A DNA stretch of 64,000 bases, taken from contig NC_068971.1 of NCBI RefSeq assembly GCF_016808095.1, positions 33,341,631-33,405,630 of the forward strand, given 5' to 3'. Position numbers and translations under genes: made by a program. Below, in pieces: positions 10,701 to 21,557 of this stretch; the stretch's first letter is position 1; each line of letters starts with the position of its first letter. The stretch comes from Vigna angularis. Lineage: Eukaryota > Streptophyta > Magnoliopsida > Fabales > Fabaceae. The notes beneath the pieces are model-generated. The model did not search any database and was not told where the DNA came from. It saw only the letters and a program-made list of their open reading frames with translations.

Positions 10701-12789
10701 GGGTGAAAAGGGACCATGGTCATTTTCTTTCTTCTAGGGGCAGCAGAACATTTCATTTTGTACTTTTTAAAATTTATAATTAATACGAAATTATATAATT
10801 TAAAATAAAACTTCATTTTTATTTTATTGAAAATTTCAATAAACAAAAAAAAAATATTATTTTACAAACATAAACTTTGTTCGAAAAAATAAACTCTAAG
10901 ACTATAAGATTATTTCAAATGTCTTTCGATATTGATCATTCTTTCTAGTGTTGTGCATCTTCTCAACACTTATATTACCATATGTTCTTGTATAAAATTA
11001 TCGCATACGAAAACCACAATCACAAACAAATGATGAGCTAATCTAAAACTAACAAAAATCTTAGTTTTCAAAATATATATATATATATATATATTTCAAC
11101 AAAAAATCATAAACTCAAACAAATGCACACAAAAATATTGTCTCACAGAACACAATACAATCACTTGTGATCTTAGCATTGGGAAATTGAGTTGCAACTA
11201 TCGCACACAACTTATCAATGGTATTACTTTCCATTATTCTCATCGGAAGCCTCGACAAAGTATACATGTTATTTTTCATTACTCTCTTAAGAGTCTCGAG
11301 AAAGTTTACTTTCGGTATAACTACTCCGAGTTACCACCTTTCACCGAGTTACCACACACAAACATAAAAAGACATTTATAAATTCCAACTTTAAAATCAT
11401 AATTTAAAAATAAAAACTTCCATAAAAATATCATCTTTTTCAAAATCTTGACATAATTCAAATAAAAGTTCTTTTAACTTCAAAAGAATGAAACAAAAAA
11501 TAACTCCAATTTAACTCAACTCATCATGTAGATATACAAGCAACAATGCAAGAAAAGAAAACAATAATATATGTAAATTCCCCCTACCTCTTACTCTTCA
11601 CTTTTTCATTCTTCTCCGTAAAAACCCAAAAGGTTCTCCCTTTTTCCTTGACTTGCCATTGTTTCTATTAAACCTCTCTCCCTAACCTTTTCCTTCCATA
11701 TATTTATAAGCCTAATATTTATAAGGGAATGTTAAGACAATATCGTCTAGAAACCATTTATTTTGAAGTTTAACAAAATCATCCATCGAAATAGTGTTTA
11801 TCGCAGAGACAATCTAGGATAACTCACTAAGCAATATCTCGCTAAACTCTATCCTAAACGCTATAGTAAAATGTCTATTGTTTAGATTCGATGTCTCTAA
11901 TAATCAGGTGAATAATTCTCTTCTTTATTGTTGTGCCTCTTTAGTTGTGCAAATCTTACCAAGAACGAAATGCTATATTTTAAATTTTGTGCTGATCCAA
12001 AAAGATGTTAAGAGATATAGGCATATTCTAGGAATGTTTTTTGGTTGCTTTTTGCCTCATCATTCGTACAACAACGTAGTATTTCTCTGAAATGGAAAAC
12101 AAATGATTCGTTGTCAATAAGATTCTAGTTAGCAATCCAAATCTCAGTTTTTATATTAGTAAAATACTTAATCAAAACCATCCAAGGATAAAACAACAGT
12201 ACAAGAAAGCTGCAGCTGAACATTCAGTGTGTTTATTTACATAAATTACTTGGAACAATTCACAACTGCTTTGATTTCTAATTACAATTATATCAAGTAA
12301 TTATCCATGACTTGTTTTAGTTAAGTCAAACTTCAACATCAGTGCAAAAATATATGATGTCAAATCAAAGCATCACTAATTTCCAATGAAATTGAGGTTG
12401 CAGGTTAATGCCATTCCTTGAATTATAACTATTAGAGAGATATACTTAGTATAGACCATTGAAATTCGCATCACATCTTCATATTTATTCCAGAATGTTA
12501 AGAAAGTATAGAAAATAATTGTTTTTTAGAGAGCTTCGGGGCTGAGTACATCTTTGACAGTGAGAAAGCCAAATAGCCATACCTTCAGATGTGAAAATAC
12601 GTAATAAAAATTCAGTTCATGTTCAGTTATCTTTCTCTCTTTTCACTCAGTTCAGTTCATCTAAGAAAAACTCATACTCGTACTGACGATTTAGAAGCAA
12701 AATCACAAAAACTGCATGCATCTTAAAATACAATAAAGGAAGATAACTTATTGAGAGTTGTTGAAATTTTATTTTAGTAAATAGGATAT
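7707..12789. other. 5-kb intergenic region, no gene recognised
   Basis: Begins with the 3' untranslated region of the DUF761 gene. The rest is AT-rich with no supported gene. Features seen: a segment at 9470-9540 with repeated ttccggaaa-like motifs; a stretch at 9740-9920 of decayed repeat; a short (TA)n at about 11075-11095; and, on the minus strand near 12530-12600, a short open stretch (reading VKDVLSPEAL then stop) that could be a stray exon but cannot be placed in a gene. Confidence 0.5.
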
Positions 12790-14826
12790 TATCTTGATGG
12801 TTGCTGCCAAGATCCATTGGCTGCCTGAACAAATTGTGAATGAAGACTTGAGTGAGAGATCCTCTTCAATCAAATGCAGCCAAAACAACTTCTTGCCTTG
12901 AAAGGAACTCTGACATATGATGTAATCTTTGTAGAATTACACTTTAGTTGGTTCTTTCATTCCTAAATACCTTTTCATATTGACTTGCTCTGTTTCTGAT
13001 TCAGTTCTTAAAAAATTATCATTTAAGAGATCTTCAGAAACACCAGTAGGACCAAGCCATTTAATAGCACTACTCAAACTAACCAGTTTTCTGCTTTTGT
13101 AAGACTCAAATATTGGAAGATGTTTGATAATTTCAATATGTGTGTCATCAATTTGCTCTTCAGAGAACCATTTTGTTTTGAGAATAAAACTTCTTAGTTC
13201 ATGAAGCTCCCCTTCAGATGCATCTATAAAGATCCCCTCAATCTTCTGTGGTTCCAAAGCAATAGCCAGAAACACATTTAGTACACCTCTTGCTGTTGCT
13301 GACTGCACAAAGCATTCCAATTTAGGGTGATCCAATAACAGATCATGTCTCAAGAATAAACATATAACCTTCACTAACAAAGAATACATTTTCTCACTCC
13401 ATCCATCATTTCTTATCACATTCAACTTTTGTGGTAATTGCACCAGGCTGTCATCCCCAACTCGAAAAATAGGCCACTTAGAAAACATGATAAGATCATC
13501 ACAATATGATTTGAGATAGTTCCGCAGTAGTTGCAACCAATCTTCACTTGGTTGGCAATGAATTCCAGGAGTCCATCTTACTTGCTGAGCATGTTGCCAC
13601 TCTACAGGATGTAATTTCACAAGAAGTTTCTCAGGCAACTGGCATGACAGGAAAGAAATGTGTGTGCCATCTGTTTCGGCAATGTAACAAAGCTTTCTAT
13701 GAACTTCTTCAGGAATAGCACAATCTACAAGTTGATGAGTAATAGAATCTTTCAGAAGGCCGCATTCATCACCACGTGCAATGTAAACTCTTTCTCCAAC
13801 TCCCTTCATATCAATTGATGTAAAGGAACCATCTGCAACTGGTAACAAAGGCAAGCCACATAGGCAATCAAACTGCAAGGACTTTTGCAAGTCATGTAAG
13901 CAATATTCAAGAGTCAGAATCATTGCATTCCTGTCTTTGAATTCACGCTTCCTTCTGATTAAAAGAGTCCTTAACAGTTTAGGAGTCATAAAATGCAATG
14001 ACGAAGAGATTTCCATAAACCTTTCAGAAAGTGACTGTGGAAGAGTAACGACAGGTTGAGAAGCCCCAGACAACGCTTTTACAAGCTCAGCAGCTGCCTT
14101 GGGGAAAGTAAAATCAGGAAATACAGCATGTTTGGTTGAAATCCACTGTCCTTCTCCAGCTTCTGTATATAATACACGGAGATTAAAGTCAGCAACAAAT
14201 TGATAGAGTTTCCGTACTGCTGATGCCCAAGGTTCTAACCCTAATGTTATTAGCCATAACGAGAAGAACAAATTTCCAGGGCACTGATGCTATCTTCTCA
14301 AGCAAACGACCATATGCAGGGGCAAGAACATTTTCAAGGAGGAAAATATTCCACTCTGAGCGGTTTCTTCCCCCACCAGCCATATCAGAATCAAACCAAA
14401 TATCCCTGCCATTTGACGATAATTCAACCAGGTCAGGAGAAACCGTGCAATCTTTCTCCCCTTTGAACTTTCAACCAGGTCAATGTCAACCTTGACAGAA
14501 TTCAAATATGCAGCAACACATGCCCATAGAACAAAATTGTAACAACTACTATTAGCTGTTTCAGATCTTTTCTTTTGAGCATTCCCATCACCTAAACATT
14601 TTGTGGTTATCCAATAGTGTGAACTGTGACTAGATGTGCTTTGTTCAGTAATTACAACCTTCTGGCATTTATAAGGCAAATTTCTGCCAATGGATGGGCT
14701 TAGTTTCTTCAGAAACTGAACTCTATTAATTCCAACACGTCTACTTTCCTTGAAAAAATTGAACACATCCTGGGCTTCAGCAGATCCAATTTCAGGTTCT
14801 GCATACTCGTTAGCAAGAATCTTCAT
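12790..14826 (-). pseudogene. sacsin-like pseudogene fragment
   Basis: The minus strand reads as part of a plant sacsin-like protein, a very large (over 4000 aa) co-chaperone-type protein with repeated HSP90-like ATPase regions. Recognisable segments run from MKILANEYAEPEIGSAEAQDV (14826) through YKCQKVVITEQ, HYWITTKCLGDGNAQKK and WNIFLLENVLAPAYG to GLEPWASAVRKLYQFVADFN, then a 430-codon open stretch down to MKRYLGMKEPTKV. It is broken in several places: an internal deletion with frame change at about 14390-14455, a frameshift near 14270, a stop at 12937-12939, a frameshift near 12915 after which HMSEFLSRQEVV is read, and another stop near 12865. Homology still shows at AANGSWQQPSR (about 12792-12824). 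It is a fragment covering roughly one seventh of the protein, 59 bp downstream of the PPR gene on the same strand. The long open stretch suggests recent loss of function. Confidence 0.85.
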
Positions 14827-14884
14827 TTTGCGAAAAATCTCGCACTACAGTCCTTTCACCTCTTTTTAGAATAACGTCGTCACA

Positions 14885-16504
14885 TTACAACTCCAAAGAA
14901 GCCATTTCCTCACGAAGGTAAAGGGCCCTAGCAGTATCGCCCTTCTTGATGTAGCCATCAATCAATTCCTCATACACACTCGCATCCAGAGCCACCAACC
15001 GCTCTTTCATAACCCTCAAATACCTCTCAGCATGTTCAACCTTTCCACAACGAGACAAACACCGAACAACAGTCGCGAAAACCGACAACCCTGGATTCAC
15101 ACGTCTGTACTCCATTTCATAATACAACTTCAAAACCTCCTGAACCTCCTCCTTTCTAGCATAACCCTGCATCAAAAGAGAAAAGGTAACATCATCCGGC
15201 AAAAACCCTTTATCCATCAACACACTCAACATTCCATTCGCTTTCTCCACTTTACCCTTCTCACACAGCCTCTCCACCACCTTATTAAACACCACACAAT
15301 CAGGCACAATCCCAAACCTCACCATCTCATCAAAAGCCCTCACACACTCCTCTGAATCCGCCGCAACAACAACGTGCCCAAACGTCTCACCGTATGGCCT
15401 CAGCCCCTTCCCCTCCATTTCACGCACCAAACCAATAGCCTCCTCAACTCTCCCATCTCTGCAAAATGCTCCAACAAAGGACGTGTAAACAAACGCGTTT
15501 GGCTCAAACCCTTTTCTCACCATCTCCCCATACAATCCCCACGCGGAATCCAAATCCCCAAACGCAACCTTCGCATGCAGAACCAGAGACCACACAACGG
15601 ACTCGTGAAGCAAATTCTTCTGTAACAGCCTCTTCAACAAAACCACGACATCACTCTCCGATTCCGTCAAGCTTCCCCTATCCAAAATCCTCAACATCAA
15701 ACTACAATTCACGATCATAGAAGGAGAACGGAAAGTACTCCTCCGCATTATCCGATCCAGCGTGTCAACAATCTTCTGCAATTCACCTTCCTTGCACAAC
15801 GCATCAGTCATGATTCGCAAACTCGTCAAATTAGGGTAAATCCTTCTCCGAATCATGAACTCGTAAACCTCCCAAACCAGAAAACATTTCTCAGACCTTT
15901 GTACCGCGTGAAGCAAGGCGTTAAAACTGAAGACGGTAACGGAGACTCCGTGCTCCTCCGCGTAACGGCAAACGTGGAACGCGACGTCCGGTAGCCTGGC
16001 TTGCGCGTAGGCTTGGATGAGAAGGTTCACGGCGAGATCCCGAGAGGTTGAAGCTACGACGGCGAGAAGAGAATCGACGAGTGCAGGAACCACGTCTGAG
16101 TGAGTGTTTGTTTTGGTGAGAGAGCGGAGAAGAGCGCGGGCGTGGATGAGTAAGTTGGCTCTTAACAAGAGATTGATGGTGATGGCGTAGGAGCGAGTGG
16201 TGGGTTGGAAGGTGGAGCTGGGCCGAGTTGCGGTCCAATGGAAGAAGCCCAATGCGGCTTTTGCATCGGAGGGGGAATTGAACTGCAGAAGGATTTGTTG
16301 AACCGACGAGTCGTTTAAGAGGAGAGAACCGAACTGGCGAGTTATGCAGTCCCAGTTTCGTCGCTCTCTGAAGCAATTGCACAGTGCCGCAACGACGTCG
16401 TCGTCGAGCTTGGTCTTTGATAACAACGCCGTCAGAGTGTGTAGACGATTGAATCTGGAGAAGAAGAGCTTGGAAGCCACATGTGTGTTTTGCCTTGCGG
16501 CCAT
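14885..16504 (-). CDS. P-class pentatricopeptide repeat protein, probably mitochondrial
   Basis: A single-exon gene of 539 codons. The start chosen is the ATG at 16504 (MAARQNTHVASKLFFSRFNRLH): it sits in a strong context (caccATGGC) and opens a basic, Ser/Arg-rich leader typical of mitochondrial targeting. The frame extends 13 codons upstream to 16543, across the G-box palindrome, which is less likely to be coding. From about residue 90 to the end there are tandem 35-residue helical repeats of the PPR type, for example the units containing YTSFVGAFCRDGRVEEAIGLVREMEGKG (given here only as a landmark near residue 340), FNKVVERLCEKGKVEKA and YEELIDGYIKKGDTARA. No C-terminal E, DYW or SMR domain is present, so it is P class. 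Such proteins bind organellar RNA and affect its stability, splicing or translation. The RNA target cannot be read from here. Confidence 0.9.
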   Translation of the reverse strand: MAARQNTHVASKLFFSRFNRLHTLTALLSKTKLDDDVVAALCNCFRERRNWDCITRQFGSLLLNDSSVQQILLQFNSPSDAKAALGFFHWTATRPSSTFQPTTRSYAITINLLLRANLLIHARALLRSLTKTNTHSDVVPALVDSLLAVVASTSRDLAVNLLIQAYAQARLPDVAFHVCRYAEEHGVSVTVFSFNALLHAVQRSEKCFLVWEVYEFMIRRRIYPNLTSLRIMTDALCKEGELQKIVDTLDRIMRRSTFRSPSMIVNCSLMLRILDRGSLTESESDVVVLLKRLLQKNLLHESVVWSLVLHAKVAFGDLDSAWGLYGEMVRKGFEPNAFVYTSFVGAFCRDGRVEEAIGLVREMEGKGLRPYGETFGHVVVAADSEECVRAFDEMVRFGIVPDCVVFNKVVERLCEKGKVEKANGMLSVLMDKGFLPDDVTFSLLMQGYARKEEVQEVLKLYYEMEYRRVNPGLSVFATVVRCLSRCGKVEHAERYLRVMKERLVALDASVYEELIDGYIKKGDTARALYLREEMASLEL

Positions 16505-16532
16505 GGTGAGAATGCGAAGAGTGCTCATGTGG

Positions 16533-16548
16533 AGCACGTGCACGTGCT
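16533..16548. promoter_or_regulatory. double G-box palindrome upstream of the PPR gene
   Basis: agCACGTGCACGTGct is a perfect 16-bp palindrome made of two abutting G-boxes, 29 bp upstream of the chosen PPR ATG. G-boxes bind bHLH and bZIP factors such as PIFs. Its position so close to the start codon means it is in the core promoter or 5' leader. Confidence 0.7.
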
Positions 16549-16607
16549 GCTCAATTTACTGCTGGATAATACGGAAAGTTCAATCTAATTTTTAGATTTT
16601 AACGACA

Positions 16608-16608
<1 letters not shown>

Positions 16609-16646
<38 letters not shown>
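16609..16646. repeat. (TA)n microsatellite
   Basis: About 19 TA units, 105 bp upstream of the PPR start codon. It may also supply a TATA-like function for that gene, since no other clear TATA box is visible. Confidence 0.95.
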
Positions 16647-16648
<2 letters not shown>

Positions 16649-17479
16649 GTCTTAAATAAGGCTTAAATTTTTACTGTCATTGACATTTTTTAAATTGTTT
16701 TTATCAGTAACTTGATCGCTAAAGTTAAATGTAACGATGTTGTCATATGTTATGTAATCTAAAATCAACATATATGATGTTATTAAAGATTAAAATGAAA
16801 GATTAGGGGGACAATATATTTATAAAGACTAAAAAAACATACATGCATGAATTAATTATAAAAAATAATACATTCAAAATATAGGAAAAATTAGGTTTAA
16901 TAGATTATTGTAATTGTGACAGATAAAACACATTAAAAGGAAAATTGTATAATTTTTAAATTGATTTACTTAACTAATTTTAAAATAAGTGATTAATATT
17001 ATTATAAATGTATTTAAAGTTTTTCATCAACGCAATCAATATGAAAAATATGAAAATAAATAAAGTATTAAGAAAGTTTTAACATGTTATGGAATTTTTA
17101 TTTTTTTATTATAAGTTTTTGTTAATAGAGAATAGTTTAATTGACATTAATGTCATTGTTATAATAGGTGTTAACAGGAAGAATCTCTCTTATTAAAGTA
17201 AAAAAGTGTGTTAGAGTTGATTTTCCAAATACATCATTGCAATTTAATTTGACTAAATGAGTAGGATCAGAAAATGTTTCATTTAATTTAAGTCACGTTT
17301 TTTTTTTCTTATCTCAACTTATATTTATGAATTTTCATGTCGACCATTAGATCTTGGATCAAGCCTATTTTGAAACTGTTAATTGTCATTGATCTCAATA
17401 AGGCATAAATAAATTTTATTATAAGATGTAATTCTTGCTCGTGACAATATTCGGTTAACTGTTCCTTTATTATCAACAA
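16647..17479. other. intergenic, nothing recognised
   Basis: AT-rich spacer without open frames or clear repeats. Confidence 0.5.
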
Positions 17480-18420
17480 CTTGATCAAGAAGCAACTTTA
17501 GTTCATTAACTTCAAGGTAAGAGAAAAGAACCTCCCTCTTAAGTATGCCTTTTGTTGATCCTCATGCATCAACGCTCTAAAACAGTATCAGGAGACACAC
17601 AAGTTCTAAGTCCCAGCCCTCATAGAATATTAAGTATTTTAGATTCTCGAAGAGCATCGGTAGGGAAATTATCTGAGTCTTTTAGTAATGCATAGTTCTT
17701 TATTACAAGGATCATACAAAATTGAAAGACACTTAAGAACACCAGTGAGTGTTGGTATGGATTTCAAATTTTTCAATGAGTCCCTAATATATGCATCTTC
17801 AAGGGACAAAAGTGCCAAATTTTCTAGAACTGATAGCATTATGCTATCCCGAACATCAGCTTGCAATTCGCTAACTCTATTAAAAACATGTTGCATGTAA
17901 AACTATGTTTACCCATTCTCTCAACTCCATAAAATCTTGACAAAATATCCTCTTAAAATTTTGACAATGCCCACCAAAATAATCTCCGACACATCCAATG
18001 GTGGTAAGTACTTTCGAGGATTTTCTAAGGCAGAAATATGGAAATCTTCAGCAAACTCTCTTTGTAGACTCTAAATATTACAAAACCTTATGCTAAATTT
18101 ATCCATAGTGTCCAACATACCATTTAGGATCAAGAAGAAATCTTTGGAGTTTAGTTATCTCTTTAATCAAGTGAAACATGCATAACTTCATGAATTGAAA
18201 CTGCATTAAATATTGATTCCAGAACACTTGTTACATTGTCATCACATAATACTTCAAGTAGTCAAGTGAATACATCAAACAATCGATAGTAATTATTTTC
18301 ATTAATAGAATCGAGATCACTTAAGCTACTTTTAGAAGATTCAACATCAGTTATTAGGCAAAAGTTTTTCTCGTATTCAATCACTCGACTCCATGGAGGC
18401 ACTTGAAGCATTATCCTTTT
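17480..18420 (-). pseudogene. decayed protein-coding remnant, family not recognised
   Basis: The minus strand reads, with several stops and frame changes, as protein-like sequence. At the high-coordinate end is VPPWSRVIEYEKNFCLITDVESSKSS-like text (about 18350-18410), then ALENPRKYLPPLDVSEIILVGIVKI (about 17950-18040), then an open stretch of 75 codons at 17669-17896 with QADVRDSIMLSVLENLALLS. The helical, leucine-rich character would fit an ARM/HEAT-type repeat protein, but this is only an impression. I do not recognise the family. Multiple stops make it a pseudogene unless the breaks are introns, for which I see no consistent splice sites. Confidence 0.4.
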
Positions 18421-20671
18421 AAGCACTCGACAAATTTAGAATTAGAACATTGGTGTTCACTGTAATGTTGATAGTTAGAGATTCTATATGAATTATCAAT
18501 TCCTTAAACCTTCTATTGGAGATGAATAATTATTCTTATGAAAATTATTTAACTCTAATAATGTTATTCGACAAATTTAGAATCATGTTAGATTAAAGGA
18601 CATAAAAGATATAATTTACATTATAAATTAAAATTGTGTAAAATGGGATTATCGGTAATACTTAGAACAAATAAATTTATTTGAATACCGAATCATGGTC
18701 TAATCGTTTTAATTAAATAAAGGATCGTAATGCTTACAATTTAATATATTTAATCTTTAAGTTTTCAAATGACTGAAGTAAAAAAGTGTTAAATTATTTT
18801 AAATTAATATTAACTAGTATAATTATAAAATGACATTAATGAGAAATGTTTAATGTGATAATAGTTGAGCTTGAAATTATATCGTAGTTATTAAGAATAT
18901 TTTTAAGGAATCGCTTTCTTCTCACTTTATTAGAACTAATTTTTTTCCCTAAAAAAGTTGTTATTTGAAATTTTTTTATAAAGAAGTGGTTTAATATAAA
19001 TGGTAACTTTTTTCTTTTTTTCATATATATTATCCGGCAATATGGTAGTCCAACTAGTGGAATAAGTAAAGCATATAAATGACATTACATTAAGGGTTTT
19101 TTCTACCATAAAACTTCAAAAAAATTCATTTAAAATTTTGTGAAGTATATTGTAAATCTGGTTATAGATATTTATCCCAAAAATATTATACATCGGAAAA
19201 AGTTAAGCTTAGGTCAATGGACATTAAACGGGCCTACATATGAAATTGGGATCTTTCTTCCCGCATCCCCTTTTTTTTCATTCACCCCATAAAAGTTGTA
19301 ATCTCCATACAGTCCCTTATTAAAATTATAATAGAAATCTCTACATTCCCTTATTGTTTTAAACTTTGCAGAATAAATATTCTAGCAGACATTTTCAGAA
19401 AGTATGAAAAATTACATTTCGAATGAAATATTTTGGAATGTACTTTTGAATTTGAAAATACCTTCGGAATCAATTATTTCAGTCTAAAAAAAATTCGGAA
19501 ATAAATATTTCGAAAGTTATTTTTAAATCTGAAAATACATTTCGAAATATATAAAACATAATAGATGAACAATAGAAATCAAAGTGCAATCTAAAAAGTG
19601 AAAATGAAATGCAAGAAATTGAGTAAAGGAAACTTAAAGACATGGTGCAGTAATAGAAATTGTCCAGAAATGTAAACTTGTAACAACAAAGCAAAACTAT
19701 AAAATAAACTGCAAGTACAAGTCAACTTTCCCAAACACATGGTGTTATTCTGCCTCTCTCCCTATGGCTATTGTCAACTTTCCCAAACACACAAAATTGA
19801 CCTAATTTCTTATCTGCTGGGTCATTCATCTTCAACCCACAATACAAGTATGAAAGAAAGAAAGATACACCCTAGTGAATTACAAAATTATTTCTACAAA
19901 CAAGAAAAACTTAAAAATTATTTTAAAAAGTAGTCAATTCTTGTAAATGTATGTTATCTTCCAAATAAAATTATATCTCTTAGAGATCTTCAAAAAGTAT
20001 TTTTTTTTCTATCACTCAAAAATCCTTTTGAGCTGAAATTCAACACAAAAAGAATAAATTCAATTGGAAGTATATGAAAAAAAGTTATGACCCAAACAGT
20101 TAGAAAACCCGAGTAAAGTTGACTTGCCTTCTCAAATTGTCTTAATCTTCTGTCGCGAAGTGCAACTAGACTAAAGCTTTAAAAAATATGTTCTAATATT
20201 TAAATTAAAAGCTATGTAAGTCTAGAATTAAACACAAAAGGAATCAACGTAATTGAGCACGTGTGAGGAAAGTTATGCACAAAACAATCGACAATGCTCA
20301 AAGCTCTCAGGATGAAATTTTCAACATTACCATTCAACTTTTGCACCATTTTTAGCTTTGAAAATAAATTCCTAAAAAAAATGCAAAATTTACACTAATA
20401 ATGTAAAATAAAATAAATGAAAATCCTAAAGAAGTGTGATTAGTCTAGATATGAGAGTATAGAAATTGAATCACATGATGATGATGCAGCGACTTAGGCA
20501 GGTGAAGCTTTTGAACTTTAGAATTTTTTGGTATAAGAATAAATTGGGGATTTTATATTTTTTAGGGGTACAGAAAGAAAAAATGGAATGTAAGAAGAAG
20601 CAACCTGAAATTGGTCTTTATGTTATGGACCATCTCGGTTATAAGAGACTAATTTATTCTAAACAGGGATA
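18421..20671. other. intergenic, AT-rich
   Basis: No gene. The stretch 19380-19560 contains repeated cattttcagaaagt / atttcgaaat-like motifs that look like a small decayed element, but no ends could be set. Confidence 0.5.
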
Positions 20672-21557
20672 AATAGGTTTAAATATTTTGTTGGTATTTG
20701 TATTTATTTGAAAATCTTATTTAATTGATCTTAATTAAGTTCTCATTTTTTTTAAATGTGATACAATTTAATTTTTTTCGTTAGTACTGTATTATTGAAT
20801 GACATTAACTCATGTGTCACATGTTAATTTGTGAGTTTTTTTTTAATTTTTTTTTATTTGTTTTCAAAAAGGAAAAATATTGTTATATGTTGAATGAGAA
20901 TCCTATCATGTAATATAGTGTGACAATATCACATGTTACTCTTGGAACAAATGTGTATAAAAAATCTTAATTTATTTTTTTTTATTGATTTTATTTCAGT
21001 TTCTATTTTTTTTTTAACTAGAGCAATTTCATGCTTACCAAATTTAACTTTTACATAAATTTAAAAAAACTTAATATTATTAAAAGTATTTAATAAAAAA
21101 TTTAATTTTAACAAAAAATTTAATTTTCATAAATATATTACTATAACATTTATATAAAAGTTAAATTTAATCTCAATTTATAAAGACATGAAATTCTCCA
21201 TTTAAAAAAAAATCAGATAAAATAAAATAAAAGGATAAATTGAGATTTTTCCGAAACATTTCTTCTAACAGTCACGTATAATACTGTCATTACTAAGTCA
21301 CATTGTCTCTCTCATAGTATAATTCTTCTTTGACACATTTTTTGAAAAGGAAAATTAAAAAGTTAAAAATAAATTCTATAAAAAAATTAAAACAAATCAC
21401 ATAATACATAAATTAATGTTATTAGTACTGCACTGATAACCAAATTGTATCATTCTTTAAAAAAATAATGAGAACATAATTGAGATAAATTAAAAGTCAA
21501 ATAATTTAATTGAGATTTCAAATAAACACGATAATAAACTCTGGTGAATATTTATTT
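20672..21557. mobile_element. non-autonomous DNA element with ~250-bp terminal inverted repeats
   Basis: The left arm (about 20672-20900) and the reverse complement of the right arm (about 21330-21557) share, in the same order, tttatttgaaa, ttaattaagttctcatt (left) against ttatgttctcatt (right), atgatacaattt-like and agtactg(t/c) segments, and a following acattaa. The internal part is simple AT-rich sequence with no coding capacity. Long TIRs and no ORF suggest a Mutator-type MITE, but the target duplication is not clear. Confidence 0.55.

Noticed and set aside
15032..15720. Plus-strand ORFs within the PPR gene
   Set aside because: They are antisense shadows of the PPR coding sequence, with no conserved domain.
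16505..16543. Upstream start for the PPR protein at 16543
   Set aside because: It would add 13 residues with weak start context and make the G-box palindrome coding; the ATG at 16504 has a strong context and a typical targeting leader. Not fully excluded.
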